Positions 46,601 to 57,979 of a stretch of 64,000 nucleotides of DNA are shown piece after piece; position 1 is the stretch's first letter; each line of letters begins with the position of its first letter. The position numbers and the translations under genes were made by a program. Source of the DNA: Dipteris shenzhenensis. Taxonomy: Eukaryota; Polypodiophyta; Polypodiopsida; Gleicheniales. Below the pieces are notes generated by a model, which saw only the letters and a list, made by a program, of their open reading frames with translations, did no database searches and was not told where the DNA came from. The stretch is from the NCBI GenBank assembly GCA_047967505.1, contig CM106538.1. One strand, 5' to 3'.

Positions 46601-46862
46601 ACAAGTTCGCGATTTGTGGGAGGTAAGATCCACGCTTTGGGCTCATTTCAACGGAGGGCATTGTAGTGGTTCACCAGAGAATTCCCGTCTGCACCACAGT
46701 AGCCTTTCTGCTTAAACGCGCCATCAGATTAACTCATGTGTCGTGATAAGCATTTGCGTTTTCTTGCAGGAACAAGATTTGTCGACGAGCTATCAGGGCT
46801 GCTTGAGCGCGCAAGTAGGAGCACACAGCGTCAAGATGTTCATTCTCAAGCCCTCCAGCTAA
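43670..46862 (+). CDS. AGAL: Alpha-galactosidase, glycoside hydrolase family 27
   Basis: This retaining exo-enzyme releases terminal alpha-1,6-galactose from galacto-oligosaccharides such as raffinose and from galactomannan, usually in the cell wall or vacuole. Fifteen exons join in frame to 400 residues: 43,670-43,812; 43,970-44,028; 44,320-44,376; 44,580-44,614; 44,715-44,818; 45,014-45,086; 45,218-45,276; 45,376-45,441; 45,562-45,645; 45,723-45,787; 45,900-45,982; 46,117-46,207; 46,317-46,366; 46,482-46,622; 46,770-46,862. All introns are GT-AG. A hydrophobic signal peptide lies at about residues 7-25. The mature part has [10 protein letters not shown] (48-57), DDCW (87-90), the nucleophile Asp165 in YLKYDNCN, the acid/base Asp220 in RTTGDI, and [15 protein letters not shown]. 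Cysteines 57/89 and 137/167 fit the two family disulfides. The C-terminal beta domain runs from about 310. No stop or frameshift is seen, so it is probably active. Confidence 0.96.
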
Positions 46863-48740
46863 TGTCAAAAGTGGATCAATCCCAGCCGACTATATAATTG
46901 TGACATGTTATTCAGATCCGTCGATAAGTTCCGAAGCAGAAGTCCGGTAGATTAAATTAGGCATGGCCTTCTACAACACGCGCGCGTAGTTGCCGGGAAT
47001 CTTCAACAAGACTAAGAAAATTTGTTGCCAAACCCACAACAAATTTCGTGGTAGGCAGTGAGGTTGTCAACCAATCAATGGCAGCTGCAGCATCGCAATC
47101 TCTATCGTTATTCTAACGCTTCAGGCGATCAACGCCGGAATAATTCTGTTGTGACAGATGTCCAAATGTAAATGTTTTTGTCTTCCCTTAGGCCAATCTT
47201 TCCTTCAAAACAAAGGCGTGTGTTAATGTGATTGGTTGGGTGCCAAAATGTGTATCTTAAATCTACAATTCAAAGTTCAGCCTCACAATTTGCCTTTTAA
47301 GTTTGCAAATTTCTTTAAGTATTTCGAAATCACTCACCCACCCACCCACCCTTTAATTTGGCCTGTCATAGCATACTATAGAATCTGGACATGTTGTAGG
47401 ACCACTAGGGTGCCAGTCCATCCGCATAAGGAGTGAGTTACAATATTGTTGTGAAGATCCAAAACCCATGTAGGTGCCTTGTTATTCATGCATTCTTGAG
47501 TTCTTTTGGAAACACTAGAAAAATCATATGGTTCCTCAAGCTTTATATTTTTGTAACTTTTTATGTGGACATGGCAATGGAAGATTAAGGGGAAAATCTA
47601 ATCAAAATTCACATTACCATGTAGAGATAACAAGTTCATCCTTATTTGCTATGGGCTTTAAATAAAGTCCGCTTTATTCTAGGGTAAAACTAATGAAGAT
47701 GACTTTGTTGTAAAAGAACACAAGTCATATAACAAGAGTGAATGTCGGCAACAATGACAAGTCTCGCTAACTATGATTAAAAAAAGTTGTTCGAGACTTT
47801 GCATAAGACTTCAAGTGCCCTCATCTACCTTAAGAATCATCGCCAAAAATTAATAGTGTAATAGGAAATTTTATCCAAAAGTTGTATTGTTGATGAATCT
47901 TGGTTTACTATAGTTTTGATCCGCTAGAACCTTAATCACTAATGAATGTTGATTTAACACATAGATTACATCTGCCAAGAAAATGCTTACCTATGATCGG
48001 AGAAAATATTCTAAAAACATAGAATAAGAAAACATACCTGTTAAGCCTTAAAAAATAATCTAAAAATGCAACAAATGTTGATGCCTTTACATTGCTAATG
48101 CATTTGAGGATGGATACAATATTAATTGCTCATAAGTAAGTAAGATAGATAGGGTCCTCACATAAATCAAAGGTTATCTTATGAAAGGGTTTAGTACATA
48201 CATCGTCAGTGTGATGGTGCATGGTAGTAGTATTCTCTCATCAAGGGAATACTTGTGATGTAAGGAGTTTAGAGATTTTTCATGATGGAACAACTTCAGT
48301 CAAGTTATTTCATTTATGCATTGCATGAGTTTACACTTGGAGATACACCAACGATTGTGCCACCCTTTATAAAGAAGAGGATCACTCTTACATGTGATTG
48401 CTTCACGTGAAGATCATCCCTCATAATGTGGGGGATTTTTTGCATGTAGCAATGGGCCACCTATACAAAGGTAATGGACATTGTAATGCTTTAAGTAGTC
48501 CTTGTTTGATATCATGATAATAAAGGGTATGCATTGTATCAACGCTCACTATTGGAAGAATCTTAAATGCAAAATGTTAAGCCTACAATAACATGCATAA
48601 AGGATTGCTTGTGAACAACTCATTAGGTACCATAAACTTTACAATTAAAATCACGACATTGCAAGCAATGATAACTTTAGTTGGCCGTGACATGTGGCCT
48701 CACGAAATTCCCGTCAACAGAAAGGGAAACCCACACGCTG
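46863..48740. other. 3' flank of alpha-galactosidase and intergenic DNA
   Basis: The 3' untranslated region presumably lies in the first few hundred bases, with an AT-rich stretch near 46,890-46,915. No other gene or long repeat is supported. Confidence 0.45.
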
Positions 48741-48744
48741 ATAA

Positions 48745-48905
48745 AATATGAAGAGGGGAGAGGAGAAGAGTGGAGATGAGGAGAGAGGGCATAGCTAGAG
48801 AGCACACCACAAATGACTAACTATACACTAGATTTAGTTGAAAATGTAGGACATATACTAACCCTTTTAGAGTTAGAGTTAGGGAATCTAACCCTTTCCT
48901 TTATA
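48745..48905 (-). repeat. Telomere-like motif plus CT-rich repeat (copy 2, reverse)
   Basis: On the reverse strand this reads GGGTTAGATTCCCTAACTCT, then TTTTCAACT, GTGCTCTCTAG and the CT-rich block with CCTCTCTCCTCATCTCCACT, in the same order as 21,857-21,985 on the forward strand. The telomere-like part is more degenerate here. It lies just before the satellite array. Confidence 0.7.
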
Positions 48906-49021
48906 AATACGTATTTCATTAATTTTGGCCTGGTGCACTGTCCAAATTCGTTTTGTGAGATAATTTTGGATAAAACATTTAAAAAAAAGAGGCTCTTATA
49001 AAACAAAACATTGAGTCAAAA

Positions 49022-52000
49022 AGGAACCATGTCTTTTTTACGGTTGTGCATGACACTAAGGCAAAAACGGTGTATAATGCGTGTTGCTTATGCAAAGCAT
49101 ATCCAATGGGAACAATACTTTGCATATGCCTCAACCTATGTGGTGTTGAGTTTCATGCAAAGTGACGTGCCCATGCCATAAGTACTTGTTCGAATAACAC
49201 ACCTAGGAATGCATTTTTGATGGTAGTGCATATCACAAGGATGAAAATGGTGTATACTGTGTAATTGACAATGCAAATCATATACGATGGACATAGTACT
49301 TTGAGCACACCTCAACCTAGGTAGTATTAACTTGTGTGCAAAGAGGTGCCCCCATCCGATAAGCACTTGTTCGAATAACACACCTAGGACCATGTTTTTT
49401 GACGGTTGTGCATGACACTGGGGCAAAAACAGTATTTAATGCTCCCTCGACCATGCAAAGCATATTCGATGGGCACAATACTTTGCATGCTCCTTCAAAG
49501 TGGGGGTATTGAGTTGTATGCAAAGTGATACACCCATACGATAAGCACTTGGTCGGATAACACACCTAAAAGTGTGTTTTTTAATAGTTGTGCATGACAC
49601 AAAGGCACAAACTATGTTTTATGCGTGATATACCATGCAGAGCATTTGCGATGGACACAGTACTTTGCATGTGCCTCAATCTAGGTGAAATTGACTTACA
49701 TGCAAAGTGGCGTGTCCATTCGATAAGTACTTGATCAGATAACATACCTAGCGATGTGCATGACGCTAAGGTAAAAATGGTATTTAATGCTCGATCGACC
49801 ATGCAAAGCATATTCAATGGACATAATACTTTGCATGTGCCTCAAATGTAGTGGTATTGAGTTGCATGCAAAGTGTTACTCCCATCCGATAAGCACTTGG
49901 TCAGATAACACACCTAAAAGCATGTTTTTTTAGGGTTGTGCATGACACTGAGGCACAAACGGTGTATAATGAATGATCAATATACCATCAAAACATATCC
50001 AATGGGCACAATACTTTGCACGTGCCTCAAAATAGGTGTTATTGAGCTGCATGTAAAGTGGTGTGTCCATCCGATAAGTACTTGATCGGATAACACACCC
50101 AGGAGCGTGTTTCATTACGAATGTGCTTCACTAAGGCAAAGACGGTATTTAATGCTCAATCGACCATGCAATGCATATCCGATGGGCTCAATACTTTACC
50201 TGCACCTCAACCTAGGTGGTATTGTCTTGTTTGCAAAGAGACACACCCATCCGATAAGTACTTGGTCATATAACACACCTAGCAGCGTGTTTTTTTACGG
50301 ATGTGCATAACGCTAGAGGAAAAACAGTGTATAATGCGTGATCGACCATGGAAAGCATATCTGATGGGAATAATACTTTGCAAACACCTCAAACTAGTTA
50401 AACTTGACTTGCGTTCAAAGTGGAGCCCCCATCCGATAAGTACGTTTGAATAACACCCCTAGGACCGTGTTTTTTTATGGTTGTGCATCACACTAAGGCA
50501 AAAACGGTATTTTATGCTTGATCGACAATGCAAAGCATATTATATGGACACAATACTTTGCACACACCTTAAACTAGGTGGAATTGACTTGCATGCAAAG
50601 TGGCATGCCCATCCCATTGGTACTTGTACAAATAACACATCTAGGAGCGTGTTTTTTTACGGTTGTGCATGACACTAAGGCAAAAACTGTGTATAATGCA
50701 TGATTGCCTATGCAAAGAATATCCGATTGGCACAATACTTTGCATATGCCTCAAACTATGTGGTGTTGAGTTTCATGCAAAGTGACGTGCCCATACCATA
50801 AGAACTTCTTCGGATAACATACCTAAGAGCGCATTTTTTAACCGTAGTGTGGTGTATAATGCGTGATTGACAATGCAAATCATATCAGATGGGCACAATA
50901 CTTTGTGCACAACTCAACCTAGGTGGTATTGACTTGTGTGCAAAGAGGTGCCCCCATCCGATAAGCACTTGTTTGAATAACACACCTAGGTTTGTGTTTT
51001 TTGACAGTTGTGCATGACACTAAGGCAAAAACGGTATTTAATGCTCCCTTGACCATGAAAAGAATATCCGATGGGCACAATACTTTTCATGGACCTCAAG
51101 AGAGGTGGTATTCATGAGTTTCATGCAAAGTGGTACACCCATCCAATAAGCACTTGGTCGGAAAACACACGTAAAAGCATGTTTTTTAATGGTTGTGCAT
51201 GATACTGAGGCACAAACGGTGTTAAATGCATGATATACCATGCAAAGCATATCCGATGTGCACAATACTTTGAACTCACCTCAACCTAGGTGTTATTGAG
51301 TTGCATGCAAAGTGGCATGTCCATCCAATTAGTACTTGATCGGATAACACACCTAGGACGGTGTTTTCTTACAAATATGCTTAACACTAAGGCAAAAACG
51401 GTATTTAATGTTCAATCAACCATGAAATGCATATTTTACGGCCACAATACTTTACATGCACCTCAACCTAGGTGGTATTGACTTGTTTGCAAAGAGGCAC
51501 ATCCATCCGATAAGTACTTGTTCGGATAACACACCAAAGAGCGTGTTTTTTTACGGATGTGCATAATACTAGGGGAAAAACGGGGTATAATGCGTGATCA
51601 ACCATGGAAAGCATATCCGATAGGCACAATAATTTGCATGCAACTCAACCTAGTTAAACTTGACTTGCATGCAAAGTGGATCCCCCATCCGATAAGTACT
51701 TGTTTGAATAACACCCCTAGAACCATGTTTTTTTATGGTTGTGCATCACACTAATGCAAAAACGGTGTTTTATGCTTGATCGACAATCCAAAGCATATCC
51801 GATGGGCACAATACTTTACACACACCTTTAAATTGGTGGAATAGACTTACATGCAAAGTGGCACTCTCATCCCATAATCACTTGTTCGAATAACACACGT
51901 AGGACTGTATTTTTTTACGGTTGTGCATGACACTAAGGCAAAAATGGTGTATAATGCATGATTGCCTATGCAAATCATATCTGGTGGGCACAATACTTTT

Positions 52001-52621
52001 CATATGACTCAACCTATGTGGTGTGAAGTTTCATGCAAAATGATGCGCCCATACCATAAGTACTTGTTCGAATAACACACCTAGGAGCGCGTTTTTTGAC
52101 GGTAGTGCATATCATAAGGATAAAAATGGTGTATAATGCGTGATTGACAATGCAAATCATATCCGATGTGCACAATACTTTGATGCACCTCTACCTAGGT
52201 GGTATTGACTTGTGTGCAAAGAGGTTCCCCCATCTGATAAGCACTTCTTTAAATAACACACCTAGGACCGTGTTTTTTGACGGTTGTGCATGACACTAAG
52301 GCAAAAATGGTATTTAATGCTCCCTCGACCATGGCAAGCATATTTGATGGGCAGAATACTTTGCATGTGCCTCAAGAACGGTGGTATTGAGTTGCATGCA
52401 AAGTGGTACACCCATCTGATAAGTACTTGGTTGGATGACACACCTAAAAGCATGTTTTTTTATGGTTATGCATGACACTGAGGCACAAATGGTGTTTAGT
52501 GTGTGATATACTATGCAAAGCTTAGCCGATGGGCACAATAATTTGCACACACTTCAACCTAGGTGTTATTAAGTTGCATGCAAAGTGGCGTGTCCATCTG
52601 ATGAGTACTTGATCGGATAAC
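49022..52621 (+). repeat. Satellite array of ~180-bp monomers with 7-mer higher-order repeat
   Basis: Twenty tandem monomers of about 165-183 bp. Conserved parts are GTTGTGCATGACACTAAGGC, CAATACTTTGCATG, and ATCCGATAAGTACTTG followed by ATAACACACCTAGG. Monomers fall into seven types, A to G, by shared variants. Their order is ABCDCDEFG, ABCDEFG, ABCD. The A-to-A distance between 50,647 and 51,905 is 1,258 bp, seven monomers. The first block carries one extra CD dimer. Same-type monomers seven apart are more alike than neighbours. The many small frames in the array are not genes. About 180 bp is a usual length for plant centromeric or heterochromatic satellites. Confidence 0.93.
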
Positions 52622-52689
52622 TTCTCCCACCAATAAATTAAGTACTAATTAAAATTATGATAAATGAGTAGATTATTAAAAAGAGACTA

Positions 52690-53237
52690 ATTAATATTTA
52701 TGTAATTGTTGCTACTGCAGAGCCTGCTTGCAAAGGACTCTCACAAAGGAGATGGCTATAGATTTTATTCCAGGGATGGATGTGATTTTATGTAGCAAAA
52801 GAGAAGTAGTTGCATTTGCTACAATCCATGATAGTGATCCCAATTCAGTTTGCCAATTTCGAAGACTTGGCAAAGATAAGGTGGCAGTTACTATATCAAA
52901 GATTCTTAGTGCACATGTTGAGCTAAAGTATAAATATGGAGATATGGAAACACTTGGAGATGTTATGCCCTACAATACATCCAACAAATCATTTATAGCA
53001 TGGGACAGAGACGAGACTTATGCAATAGACATTATCAAGAATACAAAGTGCACCACCTTGGATTTTACTATAGGGGACTTTTTACAAATGAGATCATTTG
53101 CAAATAAGAATGTAGCAGAAGGTGAAGTATTGGGATTTGAACAAGTGGAGGAATGGTCATTTGCACAGATGGGGATTCTAAAAGTCACTGATGATGGTAT
53201 GGTTGATAACATAACATCCTTATGTGATCCCTACTAG
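52690..53237 (+). pseudogene. DUF8039-like N-terminal domain of a transposase-type protein
   Basis: After an acceptor-like CTACTGCAG ending at 52,721, the frame 52,728-53,237 encodes 169 residues. The segment GMDVILCSKREVVAFATIHD, then VCQFRRLGKDKVAVTISKIL and YGDMETLGDVMPYN...FIAWDRD, resembles the plant DUF8039 module found C-terminally in some En/Spm-associated proteins (IL.S...VAKATI.S.....V....LG.....V....). Downstream DFLQMRSFANKNVAEGEVLG is not recognised. The frame stops with a TAG just before the following segment, which continues one frame over. The family assignment is by memory of the motif and is moderate. Confidence 0.5.
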
Positions 53238-53257
53238 GAGGTAGGCAAGAATATGAG

Positions 53258-53842
53258 ATGGAGCATGCAATTTTTAAACATGAGAAAGAGGCACATGGTT
53301 TCAATGATAAAGACAAGGTATACTACAATATCAAAGGACCTAAAAAGCATGCCCATGTGCCAAGCTCTATCACTTCAAACGTGGATGATTTCAATGTACT
53401 CAATTATAGAAGTGACATCTTATCTGGAGTGGATGAGTTCATCGGTTCTGAGAAACAAAAAGATTTTAGAAGTGAAGCCTTATCTGGGGTGGATGAATTC
53501 TTGCACAATGAGAAGGGCAAAGGTTTTAATAGCGATGTCTTGTCAAGTGTGGATGAGTTCATGCATATTAACAAACCCGGTTTCAATCAAGCTTGTGGAT
53601 TTGTGAAAGCCATGCAAGTTGTCCCAATGAGCGATGTTCTCTCAAGAGTGGAAGAGTTTCAAGGTTCTCAATACTCTTGTAGAATATTGAATTCATTGAA
53701 TGGTCCTAAGAGTATGTTAAAAACGAGGATGAGATTAATAGAGGATTATTTAGTATTTAACTTGATTGTGATATGGCCAAGGATGCAACAACCAATCATG
53801 GATGCTTGGTTACAAACAAATGTGAGGAGAAGAAGTGCATAA
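53258..53842 (+). pseudogene. Segment with repeated S-D-V/I-LSGVDEF motif
   Basis: This frame of 194 residues follows the previous one with a frame change. It contains four copies of a motif of about 22 residues: SDILSGVDEF, SEALSGVDEF, SDVLSSVDEF and SDVLSRVEEF, at about 53,409-53,655, each followed by a variable charged spacer. Such short linear repeats are often docking motifs for a partner protein. Partner and function are unknown. No family is recognised. Confidence 0.45.
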
Positions 53843-53854
53843 ATACAAATAACA

Positions 53855-56207
53855 ATGTGCACGAGGAATGAGAAGAGAAAGCAAATCCAGACAGATCCAC
53901 AAAAGCAACCAAAGACGAAGAGAGTAATGAAGGAGGAGAAAATGTTAAATGCATTGGGATATCTATGTTGCAAGCAAAGATGTATGCACTTTATTGATCT
54001 TGCAGACATCAAGGAATGTAGAGGACACGTGTGGCAAAGAAGAGGAAGCGAAAGAAATCAATACCTTCTCACAGGTCTCTCTTGCTTTCTTCAGAATGGC
54101 AATAAAAGGCTAAGTTCAAGACAAAAGGAAAAACCTCTCGTAAATGGAAAAAGATTTGCAATAAGGCATATCGCAATATTACTGGATTATCCCATGGTAC
54201 ATATTGGGATTTAGTCACCAAGGCAAAGGGCGGTAAAAAATTTAGCATTCATGGTAATAGAGGAAGGTCCAAATCAAGAATCTCAACTATTAGGGAAGTA
54301 GCAATTTTGCAAGACTTCATACATGAAAATGCTTTACCTCAACCCCATATATCTACCAAAATCCCTAACAGTGATGCGATCACTGAAATGCACCTTCCAA
54401 TGGGCTTGACAAAGCTCAAAGTATTTGACTCTATTGCAAAAAAGCAAAGGCAAAGAGGGGGCGCCGTGGCTTCTTCTCATACTTTGTATACTCTTTGGAA
54501 GAAAAACTTTGGATATGTTAAAATCCCAAAGAGGCAAAAAATGTCAAAGTGCAATGTCTGTGATGATTTAAAGTGAGCGATTGAGAGTGCAAGATATCCA
54601 AATCAAAGGGAATTATACAAAAAAAACTAAAAATCTCATCATGACCTTATTTGACATTCCAGACAAAAATATGCATTTTGGAAGGAGCAAGCTATTTCGG
54701 ATAACGATGACTACATGTGCCTTATTGTAGATGGCATGGATCAGAATACAACATTGCCTTGTTTCGTTGCCACTCCACCTAAATTATAAGGAAAGCACTT
54801 TCTAAAGACACATTTATGTGGAGTGTTAGTGCATGGAATTAAGTTTTTTGTAGATATATGGATTGATTCCTTACATCTACATTTGAGCAATCACGTTGTA
54901 ACATCTATTATGAAGGCAATTCGCAATGTACATGCAAAAAAAGGTTGCCTACCACCGACTTTGAGAATACAAGCTGAAAATTGTTGGCAAGAAAATAAGA
55001 ATGTACTCATGTTTGCATTCTGCTCAATGCTAGTTGCTCATCGAATCTTCAATGAGGTTGAATGTGGATTTTTGTATGTTGGGCATACACATGAGGATAT
55101 CAATCACGTCTTTAGCACAGTCTCAAGAGAGCTTAAATGCAAGGATGTGGAGACAATAGATGACTTGGTAAGAAGATGTGGGAGGCAAGTTGGAGGTCAT
55201 AAGGAAAGTACGGTATGTGAGAGGCTCAAAAGAATGTATGATTGGAAGAGCTTCATTCTACCTTTCATACAAACAGGTGGTGATGCATTGACAGGTCATA
55301 CCAATCCACACTACTTTCATTTTTTTTAAAAAGATGAAAGACTCGTAATGCAATGGAAATAGTATTCTCATGATACAAAATGGGAACTAAAGAACCTTAC
55401 AATCTCTTAACTTCAATTCCCAACAAGGAAAGGTATCCAACATGGGCTCCTATAAAAGAATTCAATGAGAGGTCTAATTGTGAAATAGAAGGACTAAAAG
55501 CATTTATTACATACAAAGAGGAAATGCTCCAGAGATATCCTGATTCGAAGCCTACTTGGAGAGAACACACTACCACTGTAATTAACAAGACACGAAAATT
55601 AATAAAGGACCTTGAGAGAATGTGAGGCTCAAAGGATGTCAAGGAAGAATGCAATATATTTTGGCCAAATGTTCATAACGATTTGCGCCCAGCTCTAATT
55701 AATCTTTGAAAATGAATTTGTATCATTACTCCCACATCCATATTATGGACCGAAGAAGAGGGAGTTTATGCCACAAGTAGATGTAGAGGTTGATTGTTTG
55801 ATTGTGGTTCAGCCATCAGATGATGAATATGAGAATGTGAAGTTTTGGGTTGCAAAAGTAGTTGATGTGCAAAGAGATGATTAAGGAGAGCTACAACATT
55901 TACAGTGGTATGGTATGAGCCAAAGGGCAGGAAGGAGAATATGGATAACAACACATTGTATACTAATTGTGTAATGAAGGAGTGAGTCCCAAATGATGAA
56001 GCAGTCTCACAAGTTTTGATGGAGACAATCATAGTGTCTTGGCATTCAAGGGCAAAGAAATCAAAGAAATGCATGGGATATGAGGCAGAAGGAAAAATAA
56101 AAATACCACAGCAAAGTATTTTAAGGATGCTCACCTTGGAGGAAGTAGAAGGAGACAACGCAAATGAAGAATGTCCATGTTTAAAGCTTTGTATTGAAGT
56201 CCATTGA
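53855..56207 (+). pseudogene. DUF7869-like transposase-type protein, broken
   Basis: With stops and frameshifts the strand encodes, in order: a cysteine block LCCKQRCMHFIDLADIKECR (about 53,967), VNGKRFAIRHIAILLDYPMV, a second cysteine block MSKCNVCDDLK (about 54,541), then LIVDGMDQNTTLPCFVATPP (about 54,723), HGIKFFVDIWIDSL, RIQAENCWQENKNVLMFAF (about 54,965), VGHTHEDINHVFSTVSREL (about 55,078), and a C-terminal FWVAKVVDVQ...WYEPKGRKEN module (about 55,845-55,930). This order matches large uncharacterised eukaryotic proteins with the DUF7869 domain, thought to be transposon-derived. The usual Asp in the (D)NC..ENKN motif is Glu here. Stops at several points make it inactive. Confidence 0.6.
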
Positions 56208-56209
56208 AG

Positions 56210-57020
56210 GCTTTTATTTGGGTACTAGGCAAGAAGCCAATTGACAATTATAATCATATATTATTAGACTAGTAGGTGCAACTGTACTGAGTCATCACCT
56301 CCTATGTCAAATGAGAGTCAAAATATGCATTGGATGTCACCCAAGGGGCTAAGCTTGGCAAGAAAATAGGGAGTTAATGCAAAAGGCACCTGGCAAGCGA
56401 CTGTCACATTGAGCAATAAGACAACGGGGAGTCAATGCAGATGGCACGGATTCATCAGGCTCTTTAAGAGCAACAATTTTGTAAACCTTGTTCAATCTAT
56501 ATCATTTTATACAAAGACTCTAGCTGAGAGCAACATCTCTCATTGTAATCATATAATGATAGCTATAATTGCTATTATAATTCTTTGGTTCAATACGAAA
56601 CTTGGGTCTTATGGCATCATGTCTTTTTTCTATTTATTAAAAGTTTTAAATTTGTGCATATTGCGAGTGACAATGCTATTTACATGATATATTTAAGTCC
56701 CCTTTCATGGATTTATAAATTTATCATGTTAAGTAAAATATTAAAAACAATTAAATTAACAAATAACATAGGAATAGCTAGAATTTCTAAAATAGGATTA
56801 TTTCAAATTCTTGCATGTTAGTGTAAAAGTATAGATTGAAAAAACAAGATTTTTATGTGAATATGATAGTGCCACAAAGTGAACTTTTGATTTGGGAAGA
56901 ATATTTTCAGAAAGTAAAATTTTGATTTGGGAAGGATATTTTCACAAAGTAAACTTTTCATTTGGGAAGGATTTTTGGGCTTCATCCAAAAACAACAGAA
57001 AAAGTCCAAAATTAATGAAA
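56210..57020. other. AT-rich intergenic, partly LTR-derived
   Basis: No supported gene. Three tandem copies of a 34-bp unit with ATTTGGGAAGGATATTTTC lie at 56,873-56,975. The right edge probably belongs to the copia LTR that ends at 57,095. Confidence 0.5.
56873..56975 (+). repeat. 34-bp tandem repeat, three copies
   Basis: Units start AAAGTGAACTTTTGATTTGG, AAAGTAAAATTTTGATTTGG and AAAGTAAACTTTTCATTTGG, each ending GGGAAG.AT.TTT. Confidence 0.9.
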
Positions 57021-57107
57021 TAGGTGTTTATAGCAATCGATTGGGTTAGTGCTATGCACATACGATTGCATGATGTTGAGCATGGTTTCTCAACACTTTC
57101 CCTCAAG
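57020..57107 (-). repeat. Start of 3' LTR and polypurine tract of reverse-strand copia
   Basis: On the reverse strand CTTGAGGGAAAG (57,107-57,096) is a polypurine tract. It is directly followed by TGTTGAGAAACCATGCTCAA, which starts with TG and whose TGTTGAG is the inverse of the CTCAACA that ends the 5' LTR at 63,069. The rest of the LTR is not identifiable to the left, so it is truncated. Confidence 0.7.
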
Positions 57108-57194
57108 ATCAACATCATGAAGTAGGCCTTCCCTCAAGATGATGATTCTCGGGAATTGAAGAAAGACTAAGCATTACATTCCATCACACCCCTT

Positions 57195-57965
57195 TAATGG
57201 GAATGTCCTTCCTCTGAGTCAAACCAAGAGCTTGTCGGTGTTTCTTGAAAAGCTTTTTACAGAGTGGTTTGGTAAAGATGTCTGCAACATTCTCTCTACT
57301 ATCACAATGCTACAGTGTGATGTCACCAAGTAACACTCTTTCTCTGATGAAGTGTCCTGGAGTGATATAATGGATTCTTGGCCAATGCTTGAGTCGATTG
57401 ATTATCACACTATATTGTTGTTGGCTTTGATTCATCAAAGCAGTCTGTTTCTGACAATAGGCTTCTGAGTCATATAGCCTCACATGTACCTATAGTGAGT
57501 GCCCGATATCTGCTTTAGTCAAAGACAAAGAAACTATTGGCTATTTATTTGACAACCATGATATAGCACCTTGATCAAGGAAAAATGCATATCCCTATGT
57601 CGATCTCCTAGTCTCATGATCTTCGGCATAGTCACTGTCATAGTATCCATGCAACCTTGGATGACTTCCTCTGTATTCTCAAATATATAGGAGATCCGAT
57701 GAGCTGTCGATAGTACCTATCATTAACTGTAGGCTTGTTTGAATCTTTTCTAAGTTTCAAACTTTGTTCCATGGGAGTGGCTGCAATCTTGCAATCTGCC
57801 ATATGAAACTTCTTCAAGAGATTATCAACATACTTTAGCTGACTCATGAAGATGCTGTCTGAATCTTTCAAGAATTCAATACCAAGACAATAGTGCATAA
57901 GTCCAATATCTTTCATGTCGAACTCTACAGACAAGTCTTGTTTCAACCTTTTGTTGATATCACTA
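57195..57965 (-). pseudogene. Copia reverse transcriptase end and RNase H
   Basis: The reverse strand encodes the C-terminal part of copia pol: DINKRLKQDLSVEFDMKDIG, LMHYCLGIEFL, LLKKFHMADCKIAATPMEQ, then RNase H with GYYDSDYAEDHETRRST and, further on, RENVADIFTKPL near 57,255. Stops and frameshifts occur in the RNase H part. It directly abuts, in opposite orientation, the forward-strand reverse transcriptase segment starting at 57,980. Confidence 0.88.
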
Positions 57966-57979
57966 GTGACACTGATGAG

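Noticed and set aside
47236-47436. 66-residue forward frame downstream of alpha-galactosidase
   Set aside because: No domain, no upstream exon evidence, and low-complexity HPPTHP content.
49022-52621. Numerous small frames of 60-96 residues on both strands
   Set aside because: They repeat with the satellite period and start or stop at monomer variants. They are shadows of the satellite.
56409-56821. Possible organelle-derived (mitochondrial) coding insert
   Set aside because: The hydrophobic translation is explained by AT-rich composition. I could not match any organelle protein.
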